Shown: positions 18,183-26,324 of the stretch, in pieces
How the letters are laid out: the number at the start of each line of letters is the position of its first letter
Position numbering within the stretch: the stretch's first letter is position 1
NCBI RefSeq assembly: GCF_030064125.1
Contig: NZ_CP125957.1
Span: 1,426,001 to 1,490,000 of the forward strand
From: Pseudomonas sp. G2-4
GTDB taxonomy: Bacteria > Pseudomonadota > Gammaproteobacteria > Pseudomonadales > Pseudomonadaceae
DNA: 64,000 nucleotides
Direction: 5' to 3'
Made by a program: the position numbers and the translations under genes
Notes under the pieces: model-generated
What the model was told of the DNA's origin: nothing
Databases searched by the model: none
Seen by the model: only the letters and a program-made list of their open reading frames with translations

Positions 18183-19214
18183 TCAGGTGCTTTCGCGAAC
18201 CTTGAGCTCAAACCCAAGGTCCACCACCGGCTGAGCGATGCGGTTACCCGCCATCAACGCCAGCATCTGCTCGGCGGCGCGGCGGCCGATGGCTTCCCGC
18301 GGCGTGCTGATGCTGCTCAGGCGCGGCACCATGTGGGCCGAGGCGGGCAGGTCGTTGAAGCCGAGGACCGACACCTGCTCGGGGATCTTGATGCCACAGC
18401 GCAGGGCTTCGAGCAGGGCGCCGTGGGCCAGGTCGTCGTTGCCGAAGAAGATCGCGTCCACGTCCGGATGACTGGCCAGCAATTGCAGGAACAACTCGCC
18501 GCCCAGGCCCACCGAGGAGGGGCGCGGTGTCAGCACTTCCAGGTCTGGGTCGTACAGCCCGGCCTTCTGCAAGGCGCCCCGGAATCCTTCGCCGCGCAAC
18601 AGGGTGCGCTGGTCCAACTGCGCGCCGATGTAGGCCAGGCGCTTGCGCCCCTTGGAAATCAAGTGCTCGGCCGCCGTCTCGCCAGCCTTGAGCTGGGAAA
18701 AACCGACGCAATTGAGCCCGGCACCCGGGTCCAGTTCCATCATGTACACACAGGGAATATTGCTCGCCTCGACCATGCGTCGGGCGCTTTCGGTGCGGTC
18801 AAAGCCGGTCAGCAACAAACCACGGGGCTGATAGGCCATGTAGTTGCGCAGCAGGTCTTCCTCTTCGTCCCGGGAGTAGTGATAGTTGCCGATCACCACT
18901 TCGAAACCTTTTGGCCGCAGCACGCGATGAATGGCTTCCAGGGTGTCGATGAACAACAGGTTGGACAGCGACGGCACCAGCACCACCACCGAATGGCTCT
19001 GGGCCGAAGCCAGGGCACGGGCGGCGGGGTTGACCACGTAGTTGAGTTCCACGGCGGCCTGGCGAACTTTTTCCACCAGATCGGCGGCTACAGTGCTGAC
19101 GCCACGCAGGGCACGGGAGGCGGTGATAGGGCTGACACCGGCCAGGCGTGCGACTTCATTGAGCGTAGGGCGACCGGTGGTGCGAGTATTCTTATCGTTT
19201 TTAGGGACGGTCAT
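18183..19214 (-). CDS. gntR: GntR, LacI-family repressor of gluconate use
   Basis: A 343-residue LacI-family repressor. The N-terminal helix-turn-helix is PTLNEVARLAGVSPITASRA (about residues 15-34), followed by the hinge NYVVNPAARALAS and a periplasmic-binding-like sugar domain. It is divergent from gntK and gntP, and near-identical operator sequences stand before all three genes, so it is the gluconate regulator and probably also represses itself. ATG 19214 gives the normal length; an upstream frame to 19340 would run through the operator. Confidence 0.92.
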   Translation of the reverse strand: MTVPKNDKNTRTTGRPTLNEVARLAGVSPITASRALRGVSTVAADLVEKVRQAAVELNYVVNPAARALASAQSHSVVVLVPSLSNLLFIDTLEAIHRVLRPKGFEVVIGNYHYSRDEEEDLLRNYMAYQPRGLLLTGFDRTESARRMVEASNIPCVYMMELDPGAGLNCVGFSQLKAGETAAEHLISKGRKRLAYIGAQLDQRTLLRGEGFRGALQKAGLYDPDLEVLTPRPSSVGLGGELFLQLLASHPDVDAIFFGNDDLAHGALLEALRCGIKIPEQVSVLGFNDLPASAHMVPRLSSISTPREAIGRRAAEQMLALMAGNRIAQPVVDLGFELKVREST

Positions 19215-19244
19215 CAGGGCGGCTTGCCAAACAAAAATCAAGGC

Positions 19245-19261
19245 ACTAAGGTAGCGCTGTC
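19245..19261. promoter_or_regulatory. GntR operator 1 (gntR promoter)
   Basis: ACTAAGGTAGCGCTGTC fits the published P. aeruginosa GntR operator form AC-N-AAG-N-TAGCGCT. It lies 31 bp upstream of the gntR start, as expected for autorepression. Confidence 0.75.
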
Positions 19262-19394
19262 TCGACGCGTCTGCAAATGCGTGAGTGGGGTTTGCCTGAG
19301 CCCCGTCCGTTGGTGTCGTGAACGAACATGCTGCAACCACAAAAATGACAAGAAGGCGTCGGCAACTTCTGCTTTTGCTGCGGTGTCATAACTG

Positions 19395-19411
19395 GCAAAG
19401 GTAGCGCTGTC
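19395..19411. promoter_or_regulatory. GntR operator 2 (gntK promoter)
   Basis: GCAAAGGTAGCGCTGTC shares AAAGGTAGCGCTGTC-type sequence with operator 1 and lies 18 bp before gntK. Confidence 0.75.
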
Positions 19412-19429
19412 TGCGCGCTGAGGTGTTAC

Positions 19430-19963
19430 ATGACTAATCCCATCACCGCCCTGGTCATCATGGGCGTTGCCGGTTGCGGCAAAACGTGCGTCAGCCAGGC
19501 CCTGTGCCAGTTGAGCGGCGCCACCGCCATCGAAGGCGACACGTTCCATCCTGCGGCCAACATCGAGAAGATGAGCGCCGGTATTCCCTTGAACGACGAC
19601 GACCGTGCCGGCTGGCTCGACAGCCTGTGCGACGAGTTGCGCCGTGTCGACGCCACGGGCGAGCGCCCGGTGCTGACCTGTTCGGCCCTCAAGCACAGTT
19701 ACCGCGAGCGTCTGCGCAGCGCCTTGCCAGGGCTGGGCTTCGTATTTCTTGAATTGACCCCCGAAGTGGCCGCCGACCGCGTTTCCCATCGTCCTGGTCA
19801 TTTCATGCCGTCGACCCTGATCGACAGCCAGTTTGCCACCCTTGAATCCCCTGTCGGCGAGCCCCTGACCCTGGCTCTGGACGCGTCCAGCCACAGCGTC
19901 GATGAGTTGGCTCATCAGGCTTATGCCTGGTGGCTGGAACACGGATTGAAGCTGGCCAGTTGA
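19430..19963 (+). CDS. gntK: Gluconokinase
   Basis: Phosphorylates gluconate to 6-phosphogluconate with ATP, feeding the Entner-Doudoroff path encoded at the left of the window. The 177-residue length is typical of the GntK/IdnK family. The P-loop is GVAGCGKT at residues 12-19; EGDTFHPAANIEKMSAG and CSALKHSYRERLR are family motifs. It is controlled by the operator 18 bp upstream. The short gap to gntP with a third operator suggests both joint and separate transcription. Confidence 0.95.
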   Translation: MTNPITALVIMGVAGCGKTCVSQALCQLSGATAIEGDTFHPAANIEKMSAGIPLNDDDRAGWLDSLCDELRRVDATGERPVLTCSALKHSYRERLRSALPGLGFVFLELTPEVAADRVSHRPGHFMPSTLIDSQFATLESPVGEPLTLALDASSHSVDELAHQAYAWWLEHGLKLAS

Positions 19964-19982
19964 GCTTCAACACATTTGCGTC

Positions 19983-19999
19983 AGAAAGATAGCGCTGTC
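19983..19999. promoter_or_regulatory. GntR operator 3 (gntP promoter)
   Basis: AGAAAGATAGCGCTGTC matches operators 1 and 2 in the TAGCGCTGTC core. It lies 55 bp before gntP and gives it a separate GntR-controlled promoter. Confidence 0.7.
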
Positions 20000-20027
20000 C
20001 CGATGGCTTACAAATAACTGCTTCAAT

Positions 20028-20038
20028 AACAACAACAA
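20028..20038 (+). promoter_or_regulatory. Crc/Hfq catabolite-repression motif at gntP
   Basis: AACAACAACAA satisfies the AANAANAA Hfq/Crc target rule and sits just before the Shine-Dalgarno (CAGGAG) of gntP, where Hfq-Crc binding would block translation. Confidence 0.65.
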
Positions 20039-20054
20039 ATCAGGAGACACCCCC

Positions 20055-21407
20055 ATGTTTGGCATGTCCCACGAGTCGTTTCTGCTGCTTGATGCAGTGG
20101 TCACGGTGATCGGACTTATCGTCCTTATCACCAAGTTCAAGTTGCACCCATTCATTGCGCTGACCATCGCCGCCGCGTTCCTCGGCCTGACGTCGGGGAT
20201 GCCGACCGGCACCATCATCAAGGCCTTCCAGGACGGCTTTGGTGGCGTGCTGGGCTTTGTCGGCATCATCCTGGCGCTGGGCACGATGCTCGGCAAGATG
20301 ATGGCTGAATCGGGTGGGGCCGATCAGATCGCCCAGACGTTGATTCGCGCTTTCGGCAAGGACAAGGTGCAGTGGGCCATGATGTTCGCCGCGTTCCTGG
20401 TGGGCATTCCGCTGTTTTTCGAAATCGGCTTCGTGCTGCTGATCCCACTGGTGTTCATCGTCGCGCGCCGCACCGGCGTGTCGATCATCAAGATCGGTAT
20501 CCCGCTGCTGGCCGGTCTTTCCGCGGTCCACGGCCTGGTGCCGCCGCACCCGGGGCCGCTGCTGGCGATTGGTGTGTTTGGCGCCGACATCGGCAAAACC
20601 ATTCTCTATGGCCTGATCGTGGCGCTGCCAACGGCCATCATTGCCGGGCCGATCTTCGGTACGTTCATTGCCAAATACATCCCCGGCCATCCGAATCAGG
20701 AACTGGTGGATCAACTGGCGCGCGAAACGGATACCGCTGATCTGCCGAGCTTCAGCATCACCCTGATCACCGTGCTGTCGCCGGTGTTCCTGATGCTGCT
20801 CAAGACTTTCGCTGACGTGGCGCTGCCGGAGGGCAATATCTTCCGCGCCTGGATGGACATGATCGGTCACCCGATCTCGGCGTTGCTGCTGGCCTTGTTG
20901 CTGTCGCTGTACACCTTCGGCTACAAGCAGGGCATTGGTTCCAACCAGATGCTCAAGTGGCTGGATGCGAGCCTGGCGCCGACCGCCGCAATCATCCTGA
21001 TCATCGGTGCCGGTGGTGGCTTCAAGCAAATGCTGGTCACCAGCGGTGTGGGCGACGTGATCGGCCACATGGCGGTGAACGCGCAGATATCTCCGATCCT
21101 GCTGGCCTGGCTGGTGGCGGCGGTGATCCGCGTGGCGACCGGTTCGGCCACGGTAGCGACCATTACCGGTGCCGGGATCGTGGTGCCAGTGGTGGGGATG
21201 ATTCCAGGTGTGAACCGTGAGTTGCTGGTCCTGGCGACCGGTGCCGGTTCATTGGTCCTGTCCCACGTCAACGATGCGGGCTTCTGGCTGGTCAAGCAGT
21301 ACTTCAACATGACCGTGGCGGAAACCTTCAAGACCTGGACCGCGATGGAAACCATCCTGTCCGTGGTGGCGCTGGGCTTTATCCTGCTGTTGTCGCTGGT
21401 GATCTAA
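20055..21407 (+). CDS. gntP: Gluconate:H+ symporter, GntP family
   Basis: A 450-residue inner-membrane permease with about 12 hydrophobic segments. Family motifs include LTSGMPTG, GTMLGKMMAESGGADQIA, HGLVPPHPGPLLA and SHVNDAGFWLVKQYF. It imports gluconate for GntK. Control is likely dual: GntR at the operator 55 bp upstream and Crc/Hfq at the A-rich motif over the ribosome-binding region. In some pseudomonads the same gene is called gntT or gnuT. Confidence 0.93.
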   Translation: MFGMSHESFLLLDAVVTVIGLIVLITKFKLHPFIALTIAAAFLGLTSGMPTGTIIKAFQDGFGGVLGFVGIILALGTMLGKMMAESGGADQIAQTLIRAFGKDKVQWAMMFAAFLVGIPLFFEIGFVLLIPLVFIVARRTGVSIIKIGIPLLAGLSAVHGLVPPHPGPLLAIGVFGADIGKTILYGLIVALPTAIIAGPIFGTFIAKYIPGHPNQELVDQLARETDTADLPSFSITLITVLSPVFLMLLKTFADVALPEGNIFRAWMDMIGHPISALLLALLLSLYTFGYKQGIGSNQMLKWLDASLAPTAAIILIIGAGGGFKQMLVTSGVGDVIGHMAVNAQISPILLAWLVAAVIRVATGSATVATITGAGIVVPVVGMIPGVNRELLVLATGAGSLVLSHVNDAGFWLVKQYFNMTVAETFKTWTAMETILSVVALGFILLLSLVI

Positions 21408-21422
21408 GCGCAGCAGAACATT

Positions 21423-21551
21423 TGTGGCGAGGGAGCTTGCTCCCGCTCGACTGCGGAGCAGTCGCAACCGGCCACCGCGATTCATTAGAATGCAGCGGTG
21501 GGCGCATTGGGGCCGCTTCGCGGCCCAGCGGGAGCAAGCTCCCTCGCCACA
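21423..21551. repeat. REP pair (REPIN), family A
   Basis: TGTGGCGAGGGAGCTTGCTC and its reverse complement enclose about 85 bp, between convergent gntP and alaC. Confidence 0.88.
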
Positions 21552-21563
21552 TTGGTTTTCGTA

Positions 21564-22781
21564 TCAGCTGTTGGGTTTGTGTACCAACCCATCCGCCCTG
21601 AACATCCCGCGAATTCCGCGCACTGCCTGGCGGATCCGGTCCTGGTTTTCGATCAGCGCAAAGCGCACGTGATCATCCCCGTATTCCCCGAACCCCACCC
21701 CCGGCGAGACGCAGACCTTGGCCTCGGCCAACAGCTTCTTGGCGAACTCCAGCGAGCCCAGGTGTGCATAGGCCTCGGGAATCTTGGCCCAGACGTACAT
21801 CGACGCCTTGGGGATTTCCACCATCCAGCCCAGCTCATGCAGCCCCTTGACCAGCACATTGCGGCGCTGGCGGTATTGCTCGGCGATGTCGCGCACGCAT
21901 TGCTGGTCGCCTTCAAGGGCCGCAATGGCCGCCACCTGCAGCGGGGTGAAGGTGCCGTAGTCGTGGTAGCTCTTGATTCGCGCCAGGGCGTTGACCAGTT
22001 CCGCGTTGCCCACCATGAAACCGATGCGCCAGCCGGCCATGTTGTAGCTTTTGGACAGGGTGAAGAACTCCACGGCAATGTCTTTCGCGCCGGGCACTTG
22101 CATGATCGACGGGGCTTTCCAGCCGTCGTAGACGATGTCGGCGTAGGCCAGGTCGTGAATCACCAGCACGTCGTACTGCTTGGCCAGGGCGATGACCCGT
22201 TCGAAGAAATCCAACTCCACGCATTGGGCGGTGGGGTTGGACGGGAAACCGAGGATCATCATCTTTGGTTTCGGAATCGACCCGCGAATGGCCCGCTCCA
22301 GTTCGTCGAAGAAATCCACCCCGGGCACCAACGGCACCGAACGCACTTGGGCGCCAGCGATCACCGCACCGTAGATGTGGATCGGGTAACTGGGATTGGG
22401 CACCAGCACCGTGTCGCCCTGGTCCAGGGTCGCCAGCATCAGGTGCGCCAGGCCTTCCTTGGAACCGATGGTGACGATGGCTTCGGTTTCCGGGTCGATG
22501 TCCACTTCATAGCGGTCCTTGTACCAGCGCGAAATGGCGCGGCGCAGGCGCGGGATACCTTTGGAGGTGGAGTAGCCGTGGGTGTCTTCACGCTGGGCGA
22601 CGGTGACCAGTTTTTCCACGATGTGTGGTGGCGTGGCGCCGTCGGGGTTACCCATGCTCAAGTCGATGATGTCTTCGCCACGCCGACGCGCAGCCATCTT
22701 CAGCTCGGCAGTGATATTGAATACATACGGGGGGAGTCGATCGATGCGCGCAAAGCGGCGCGGCGAACCTTGTTCGGCCAT
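21564..22781 (-). CDS. alaC: Alanine transaminase-type class I aminotransferase
   Basis: A 405-residue fold-type I aminotransferase, PLP-bound, cytoplasmic. It shows DLSMGNPDG near residue 40, [12 protein letters not shown], the conserved FPSNPTAQ, and the Schiff-base lysine K244 in [15 protein letters not shown]. This is the AlaC pattern (glutamate-pyruvate transaminase), which differs from AspC in the N-terminal [10 protein letters not shown]. Enzymes of this kind also supply aromatic or valine-pyruvate activities, so the exact substrate is inferred. It is divergent from the LysE-type gene. Confidence 0.85.
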   Translation of the reverse strand: MAEQGSPRRFARIDRLPPYVFNITAELKMAARRRGEDIIDLSMGNPDGATPPHIVEKLVTVAQREDTHGYSTSKGIPRLRRAISRWYKDRYEVDIDPETEAIVTIGSKEGLAHLMLATLDQGDTVLVPNPSYPIHIYGAVIAGAQVRSVPLVPGVDFFDELERAIRGSIPKPKMMILGFPSNPTAQCVELDFFERVIALAKQYDVLVIHDLAYADIVYDGWKAPSIMQVPGAKDIAVEFFTLSKSYNMAGWRIGFMVGNAELVNALARIKSYHDYGTFTPLQVAAIAALEGDQQCVRDIAEQYRQRRNVLVKGLHELGWMVEIPKASMYVWAKIPEAYAHLGSLEFAKKLLAEAKVCVSPGVGFGEYGDDHVRFALIENQDRIRQAVRGIRGMFRADGLVHKPNS

Positions 22782-22990
22782 TGTTGCCTCGAAATACGTG
22801 AGCGCCCGGAACCGTCCGAGCGACGTTGGCCACTGCGGTGGCCTGCGGCGGAAGATAATGGGGCTGATGGCAAATTGTCCAGTAGCGGCGCAGAACTATT
22901 TTCGACGACACTGTCGCTCCGCACGTGCGACCTTCCTCCACGCCTGCGGACGGTTCAACCTGCCCTAGCCAAAATTCGAACGGAATGATG

Positions 22991-23653
22991 ATGGAATTTT
23001 CCAGCGGTTTCTTGCTGAGCCTCTCCTTGTGCCTGGACATTGGCGTGGCCAATATCGCGATGATTACCCTGGCGATGCAGCGCGGCTATTTCCAGGGTTT
23101 CGCCCTGGGCCTGGGTACCTGCGTGGGCGACCTGGTCTATGCCGTCCTGGCCCTGGCCGGCATGACCGTGCTGCTGCAATACGAAGCGGTGCGCTGGGTG
23201 CTATGGATCGGCGGTTCGGTGCTGCTGCTGTATTTTGCGGCGAAGATGATCCACTCGGCGATTTACCACAGCGCAGTGCTGGCGCAGGCAGGCGAGGGAC
23301 GGGGCGATTCTTCTGGCCAGGCGTTCTTTCGCGGGATTTTCCTGGCCATGTCATCGCCCAGCGCCATTCTCTGGTTCGCGGCGGTGGGCGGCACACTCAT
23401 CGCTCGTTCGGGCGGTGGGACATTGCTCAGCTCGGCGCTGTTTCTCAGCGGGTTTCTCTGTGCCGGGCTGTTGTGGTGCGCGGCCCTGTGCCTGGCAGCG
23501 ACCCAAGGCGGTAAATTGTTGGGCGATAAACTGTTGCGCTACTCCTACTGGGCATCGGCGGCGATCTTCTGCTATTTCGCAGTCTATGTGATTATTTCTG
23601 GATACAACGAGTTTGTAGGAAAAACCGCCGCAACCGTGTTGCCTGGATTTTGA
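22991..23653 (+). CDS. LysE-family amino-acid exporter
   Basis: A 220-residue inner-membrane protein with about six hydrophobic segments and the LysE/RhtB shape: SLCLDIGVANIAM at the first segment, then ALGLGTCVGDLVYAVLALAG. It probably exports an amino acid or a small related molecule. The substrate is unknown and the usual PG..G motif of LysE is replaced by LDIGVANI. Three ATG codons lie in a row (22985, 22988, 22991); I chose the last because GGA lies 6 bases before it. Confidence 0.83.
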   Translation: MEFSSGFLLSLSLCLDIGVANIAMITLAMQRGYFQGFALGLGTCVGDLVYAVLALAGMTVLLQYEAVRWVLWIGGSVLLLYFAAKMIHSAIYHSAVLAQAGEGRGDSSGQAFFRGIFLAMSSPSAILWFAAVGGTLIARSGGGTLLSSALFLSGFLCAGLLWCAALCLAATQGGKLLGDKLLRYSYWASAAIFCYFAVYVIISGYNEFVGKTAATVLPGF

Positions 23654-23731
23654 TAAGCGAAACGGCCTGGCAATCACTGTTTGGCTTCTATACTGCCAAT
23701 CCCGACTTCACCTTTTCCGGAGTGTTGACGC

Positions 23732-24214
23732 ATGGAAAAGCACAAACCCGATGCCGAACCACGCTTTGAACACGGACGTTTTCAGTTGATCGCGGGTTTT
23801 GGTGCCCGTTTTACCCAGGAGACAGCCCAGGACATTCCCCTGCTCTGGGAAAAGTTTTTGCCCTGGCTCGGTAAGGTGCCAGGGCAGAAAGACGAAGTGA
23901 CCTACGGCGTGTGTTGCAATGCGGACGGGAAGGGCGGGTTTGAATACATCGCCGGGGTGGAAATCAGCCGGCTCGACGATCTGCCTGAACAATACCGCTG
24001 GATCGAGATCCCGCCCGGGCATTACGCGGTGTTCGAACACAAAGGCCCGTTGAAAAGCCTGCAGGATACGTTTCAGTACATCTGGAAAGAGTGGTTGCCG
24101 CAGTCCGGGCATGAAGCGGCGGACGAACCGGAATTCGAGCGCTACAGCGAAGATTTCAACCCCAAGACCGGCGAAGGCACCCTGGAGATCTGGATACCGC
24201 TCAAGCCGAGCTGA
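23732..24214 (+). CDS. GyrI-like / AraC effector-binding-domain protein
   Basis: A 160-residue stand-alone effector-binding domain. The two-fold SHS2 pattern is seen in FQLIAGFGARFTQE and, later, RWIEIPPGHYAVFEHKGP, with the conserved terminal LEIWIPLK. Proteins of this type bind small molecules, and some inhibit gyrase or hydrolyse toxic compounds. No DNA-binding domain is attached. Nothing nearby reveals the ligand. Confidence 0.85.
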   Translation: MEKHKPDAEPRFEHGRFQLIAGFGARFTQETAQDIPLLWEKFLPWLGKVPGQKDEVTYGVCCNADGKGGFEYIAGVEISRLDDLPEQYRWIEIPPGHYAVFEHKGPLKSLQDTFQYIWKEWLPQSGHEAADEPEFERYSEDFNPKTGEGTLEIWIPLKPS

Positions 24215-24227
24215 TCGTCGCGGGTTC

Positions 24228-24318
24228 CTGTGGGAGCGAGCTTGCTCGCGATAGCGGCGGATCAGCCAACGCCGATGTCGACTGATATGCCCTCATCGCG
24301 AGCAAGCTCGCTCCCACA
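24228..24318. repeat. REP pair (REPIN), family B
   Basis: CTGTGGGAGCGAGCTTGCTC and its inverted partner enclose about 45 bp. The right part lies inside the end of the GNAT reading frame. Confidence 0.88.
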
Positions 24319-24834
24319 TTTAGCGCCTATTGATCGTTGATTCTGTTTGTCAAACACCCACTCCATCCGCCGCTCATACCCGATGCGGCCCTTGTAAGCC
24401 TCGCCGCAGTCGACCCAGCCGAGCCGGGTGTACAAGCCAATGGCCGATTCGTTTTGTGCGTCCACCGACAGCTCCAGTCCCCTGATCTGCGGCCACACCG
24501 CGCGTGCCACATCGGGTAGCGCCTGCAGGCAGGCCTTGCCGTACCCCTTGCCCTGTTGCCGATGGTCGACTTGCAGCGCGTGCAGGGTGGCGCTGTGCTC
24601 ATTGGCCCAGGCGGGCAGTACGGGTGGGCGCTTGAGCAACAGGAACGCCACTGGCACGTCGTCAGCCAATAGCGCGAACCCCTTGACCCCCGGACTAGGC
24701 CTGGGCAGCAGCGCATGCAGCGCACCGTAGATGTCGCCGACGAACTTGACCTGTTCGGGGTGGACCTCGATGGTTTCGACCTGCTGGCGTTGAAGCGCGG
24801 TGAGCGCTTCGTAAGGGATGAGCTGAGCGGTCAC
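24262..24834 (-). CDS. GNAT-family N-acetyltransferase with a REP-encoded C-terminus
   Basis: A 190-residue acetyltransferase with the acetyl-CoA motif LQVDHRQQGKGYGKACLQAL and the terminal NESAIGLYTRLGWVDCGEAY. It starts at GTG 24834. The catalytic domain ends near MEWVFDKQNQ; the last 18 residues (including CGSELARDEG) are translated from the family B REP pair. The original stop codon has probably been lost or overwritten by REP insertion, so the tail is unlikely to be functional. Substrate unknown. Confidence 0.85.
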   Translation of the reverse strand: MTAQLIPYEALTALQRQQVETIEVHPEQVKFVGDIYGALHALLPRPSPGVKGFALLADDVPVAFLLLKRPPVLPAWANEHSATLHALQVDHRQQGKGYGKACLQALPDVARAVWPQIRGLELSVDAQNESAIGLYTRLGWVDCGEAYKGRIGYERRMEWVFDKQNQRSIGAKCGSELARDEGISVDIGVG

Positions 24835-24973
24835 AAAACGTCCGTTGGCTGTTGGCAGGGTGGGCTGGAATTCTAGCGAACTTTTTTCTTTGGATTATTT
24901 TTGTTTGATTGTCGATTTACCGTTTCTCCAAACGACAAAGGGTGTCTTCAACAAAAACCTGCGGAGAATCACC

Positions 24974-25408
24974 ATGAACACTCAAGCCACTGAAACTGAA
25001 ATCCAAGCCCTGATCGATACTTATCGCCAGGCCGTCATGACCAAGGACGTCGAAAAGGTCATGGCGCTGTATGACGAGAACATTGTCTCGTTCGATGCCA
25101 TCCAGGCCTTGCAATTCAAAGGCAAGGTCGCTTACCGGGCCCATTGGCAAGCTTGCATGGAAATGTGCCCCGGCCCGCACAAGTTCGACTTTCATCAAAT
25201 CAAGATTACCCCGGCTGACAACATCGCCTTCGCCCACTGGTTGGCCTATTGCGGCGGCACCAACGAGAAGGGCGAGGAACAGGCTTGCTGGATGCGCGTA
25301 ACGGCCTGTTACCAGCGTGTAGCCGGGCAATGGCGGATTGTCCATGAACACTGGTCAGCCCCGTTCGACCCGATGGCCGGTACAGCGCTGTTCGACCTGC
25401 AACCCTGA
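24974..25408 (+). CDS. SnoaL/NTF2-like protein (ketosteroid-isomerase fold)
   Basis: A 144-residue single-domain protein of the SnoaL-like group. It has EIQALIDTYRQAVMTKDVEK at the start, FDAIQALQFKGKVAYRAHW in the middle, and WRIVHEHWSAPFDP at the end. These alpha+beta barrels bind small hydrophobic ligands, some as isomerases or hydrolases. It is the first of four same-strand genes leading to an ECF sigma factor of ECF42 type, the usual company of such proteins. GCGGAGAATCACC precedes ATG. Confidence 0.87.
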   Translation: MNTQATETEIQALIDTYRQAVMTKDVEKVMALYDENIVSFDAIQALQFKGKVAYRAHWQACMEMCPGPHKFDFHQIKITPADNIAFAHWLAYCGGTNEKGEEQACWMRVTACYQRVAGQWRIVHEHWSAPFDPMAGTALFDLQP

Positions 25409-25475
25409 TCGTCGGTTTTTTCGCCAAGCGTCTTTGCGCCGTCCATAGTTGATCAGTTCGATCACGGAGCTTTCC

Positions 25476-25820
25476 ATGAAGTACTTATGCCTGGTCTATA
25501 GCAACGAACACGTGCTGCACAGCTCGCCTGACAGCCCGGAGGATGCCGAGTGCATGGCCTATGCCGAATCGATCCAGGGCAGCGGGCGGATGCTCGCCGC
25601 CGAAGCCCTGGAGTCGGTGCAGACCGCTACCACGGTGCGCATGCGCGGCGGCAAACTGTCGATTACCGACGGCCCGTTCGCTGAAACCAAGGAGCAACTG
25701 GCGGGCTTCTACCTGATCGACGCCAAGGACTTGAACGAAGCCATCCAGGTCGCCGGCAATATTCCGGCGGCCCGGGTCGGCTGCGTCGAAGTCCGGCCGG
25801 TACGCCAACTGAACCCCTGA
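25476..25820 (+). CDS. YciI-like DGPF-domain protein
   Basis: A 114-residue member of the YciI/DGPF family. It shows MKYLCLVYSNEHVLHS at the start and the diagnostic SITDGPFAETKEQLAGFYLI at about residues 64-83. DGPF proteins occur beside ECF42 sigma factors across many bacteria and are thought to work with them; their chemistry is unknown. A CGGAG Shine-Dalgarno is 7 bases ahead of ATG. Confidence 0.9.
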   Translation: MKYLCLVYSNEHVLHSSPDSPEDAECMAYAESIQGSGRMLAAEALESVQTATTVRMRGGKLSITDGPFAETKEQLAGFYLIDAKDLNEAIQVAGNIPAARVGCVEVRPVRQLNP

Positions 25821-25847
25821 ACAACAATCACAAACAGGATTTCATCC

Positions 25848-26324
25848 ATGAACCTCAAGCCTGCCCCTTTCGAGCTATCCATCAGCCGGGTGATCGATGC
25901 CCCGCGCCAGAAGATTTTCCGCGCCTGGACCGAGCCGGCCTTGCTGGTCCAATGGTGGGGCCCCCACGGTATGACCACGCCGGAGTGCGAAATGGACCTG
26001 TGGGTCGGCGGCCAGTTTCGCACGCTGATGCGCGCCCCCGACGGCAGTGAATACCCGACCCTGGGGGTATTCCTGGAAATCGTCGCGCCGCGGCGCCTGG
26101 TGTTTACCGATGCGTTTGTACCCGGGTGGATGCCTTCCGGCAAAGCCTTCATGACCGCCGAAGTGCTGCTCGAAGAGGAGGATGGTAAAACCCGTTACAC
26201 CGCCCGCGCCCTGCACTGGAGCGAAGAAGACCGTCAGGCCCACGAAGCCATGGGCTTCCATGAGGGCTGGGGGCAAAGCCTGGACCGGCTCGAAACCCTG
26301 GTGACCCAAGGCATGCCCGACTGA
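25848..26324 (+). CDS. SRPBCC (AHSA1-like) protein
   Basis: A 158-residue START-like ligand-binding domain: FELSISRVIDAPRQKIFRAW near the start, WWGPHGMTT, then GVFLEIVAPRRLVFTDAF and a final HEGWGQSLDRLETLV. This is the activator-of-Hsp90-like subgroup, often linked to sigma factors or ArsR regulators. It shares a single base with the next gene (TGATG), so translation of the sigma factor is likely coupled to it. Confidence 0.92.
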   Translation: MNLKPAPFELSISRVIDAPRQKIFRAWTEPALLVQWWGPHGMTTPECEMDLWVGGQFRTLMRAPDGSEYPTLGVFLEIVAPRRLVFTDAFVPGWMPSGKAFMTAEVLLEEEDGKTRYTARALHWSEEDRQAHEAMGFHEGWGQSLDRLETLVTQGMPD

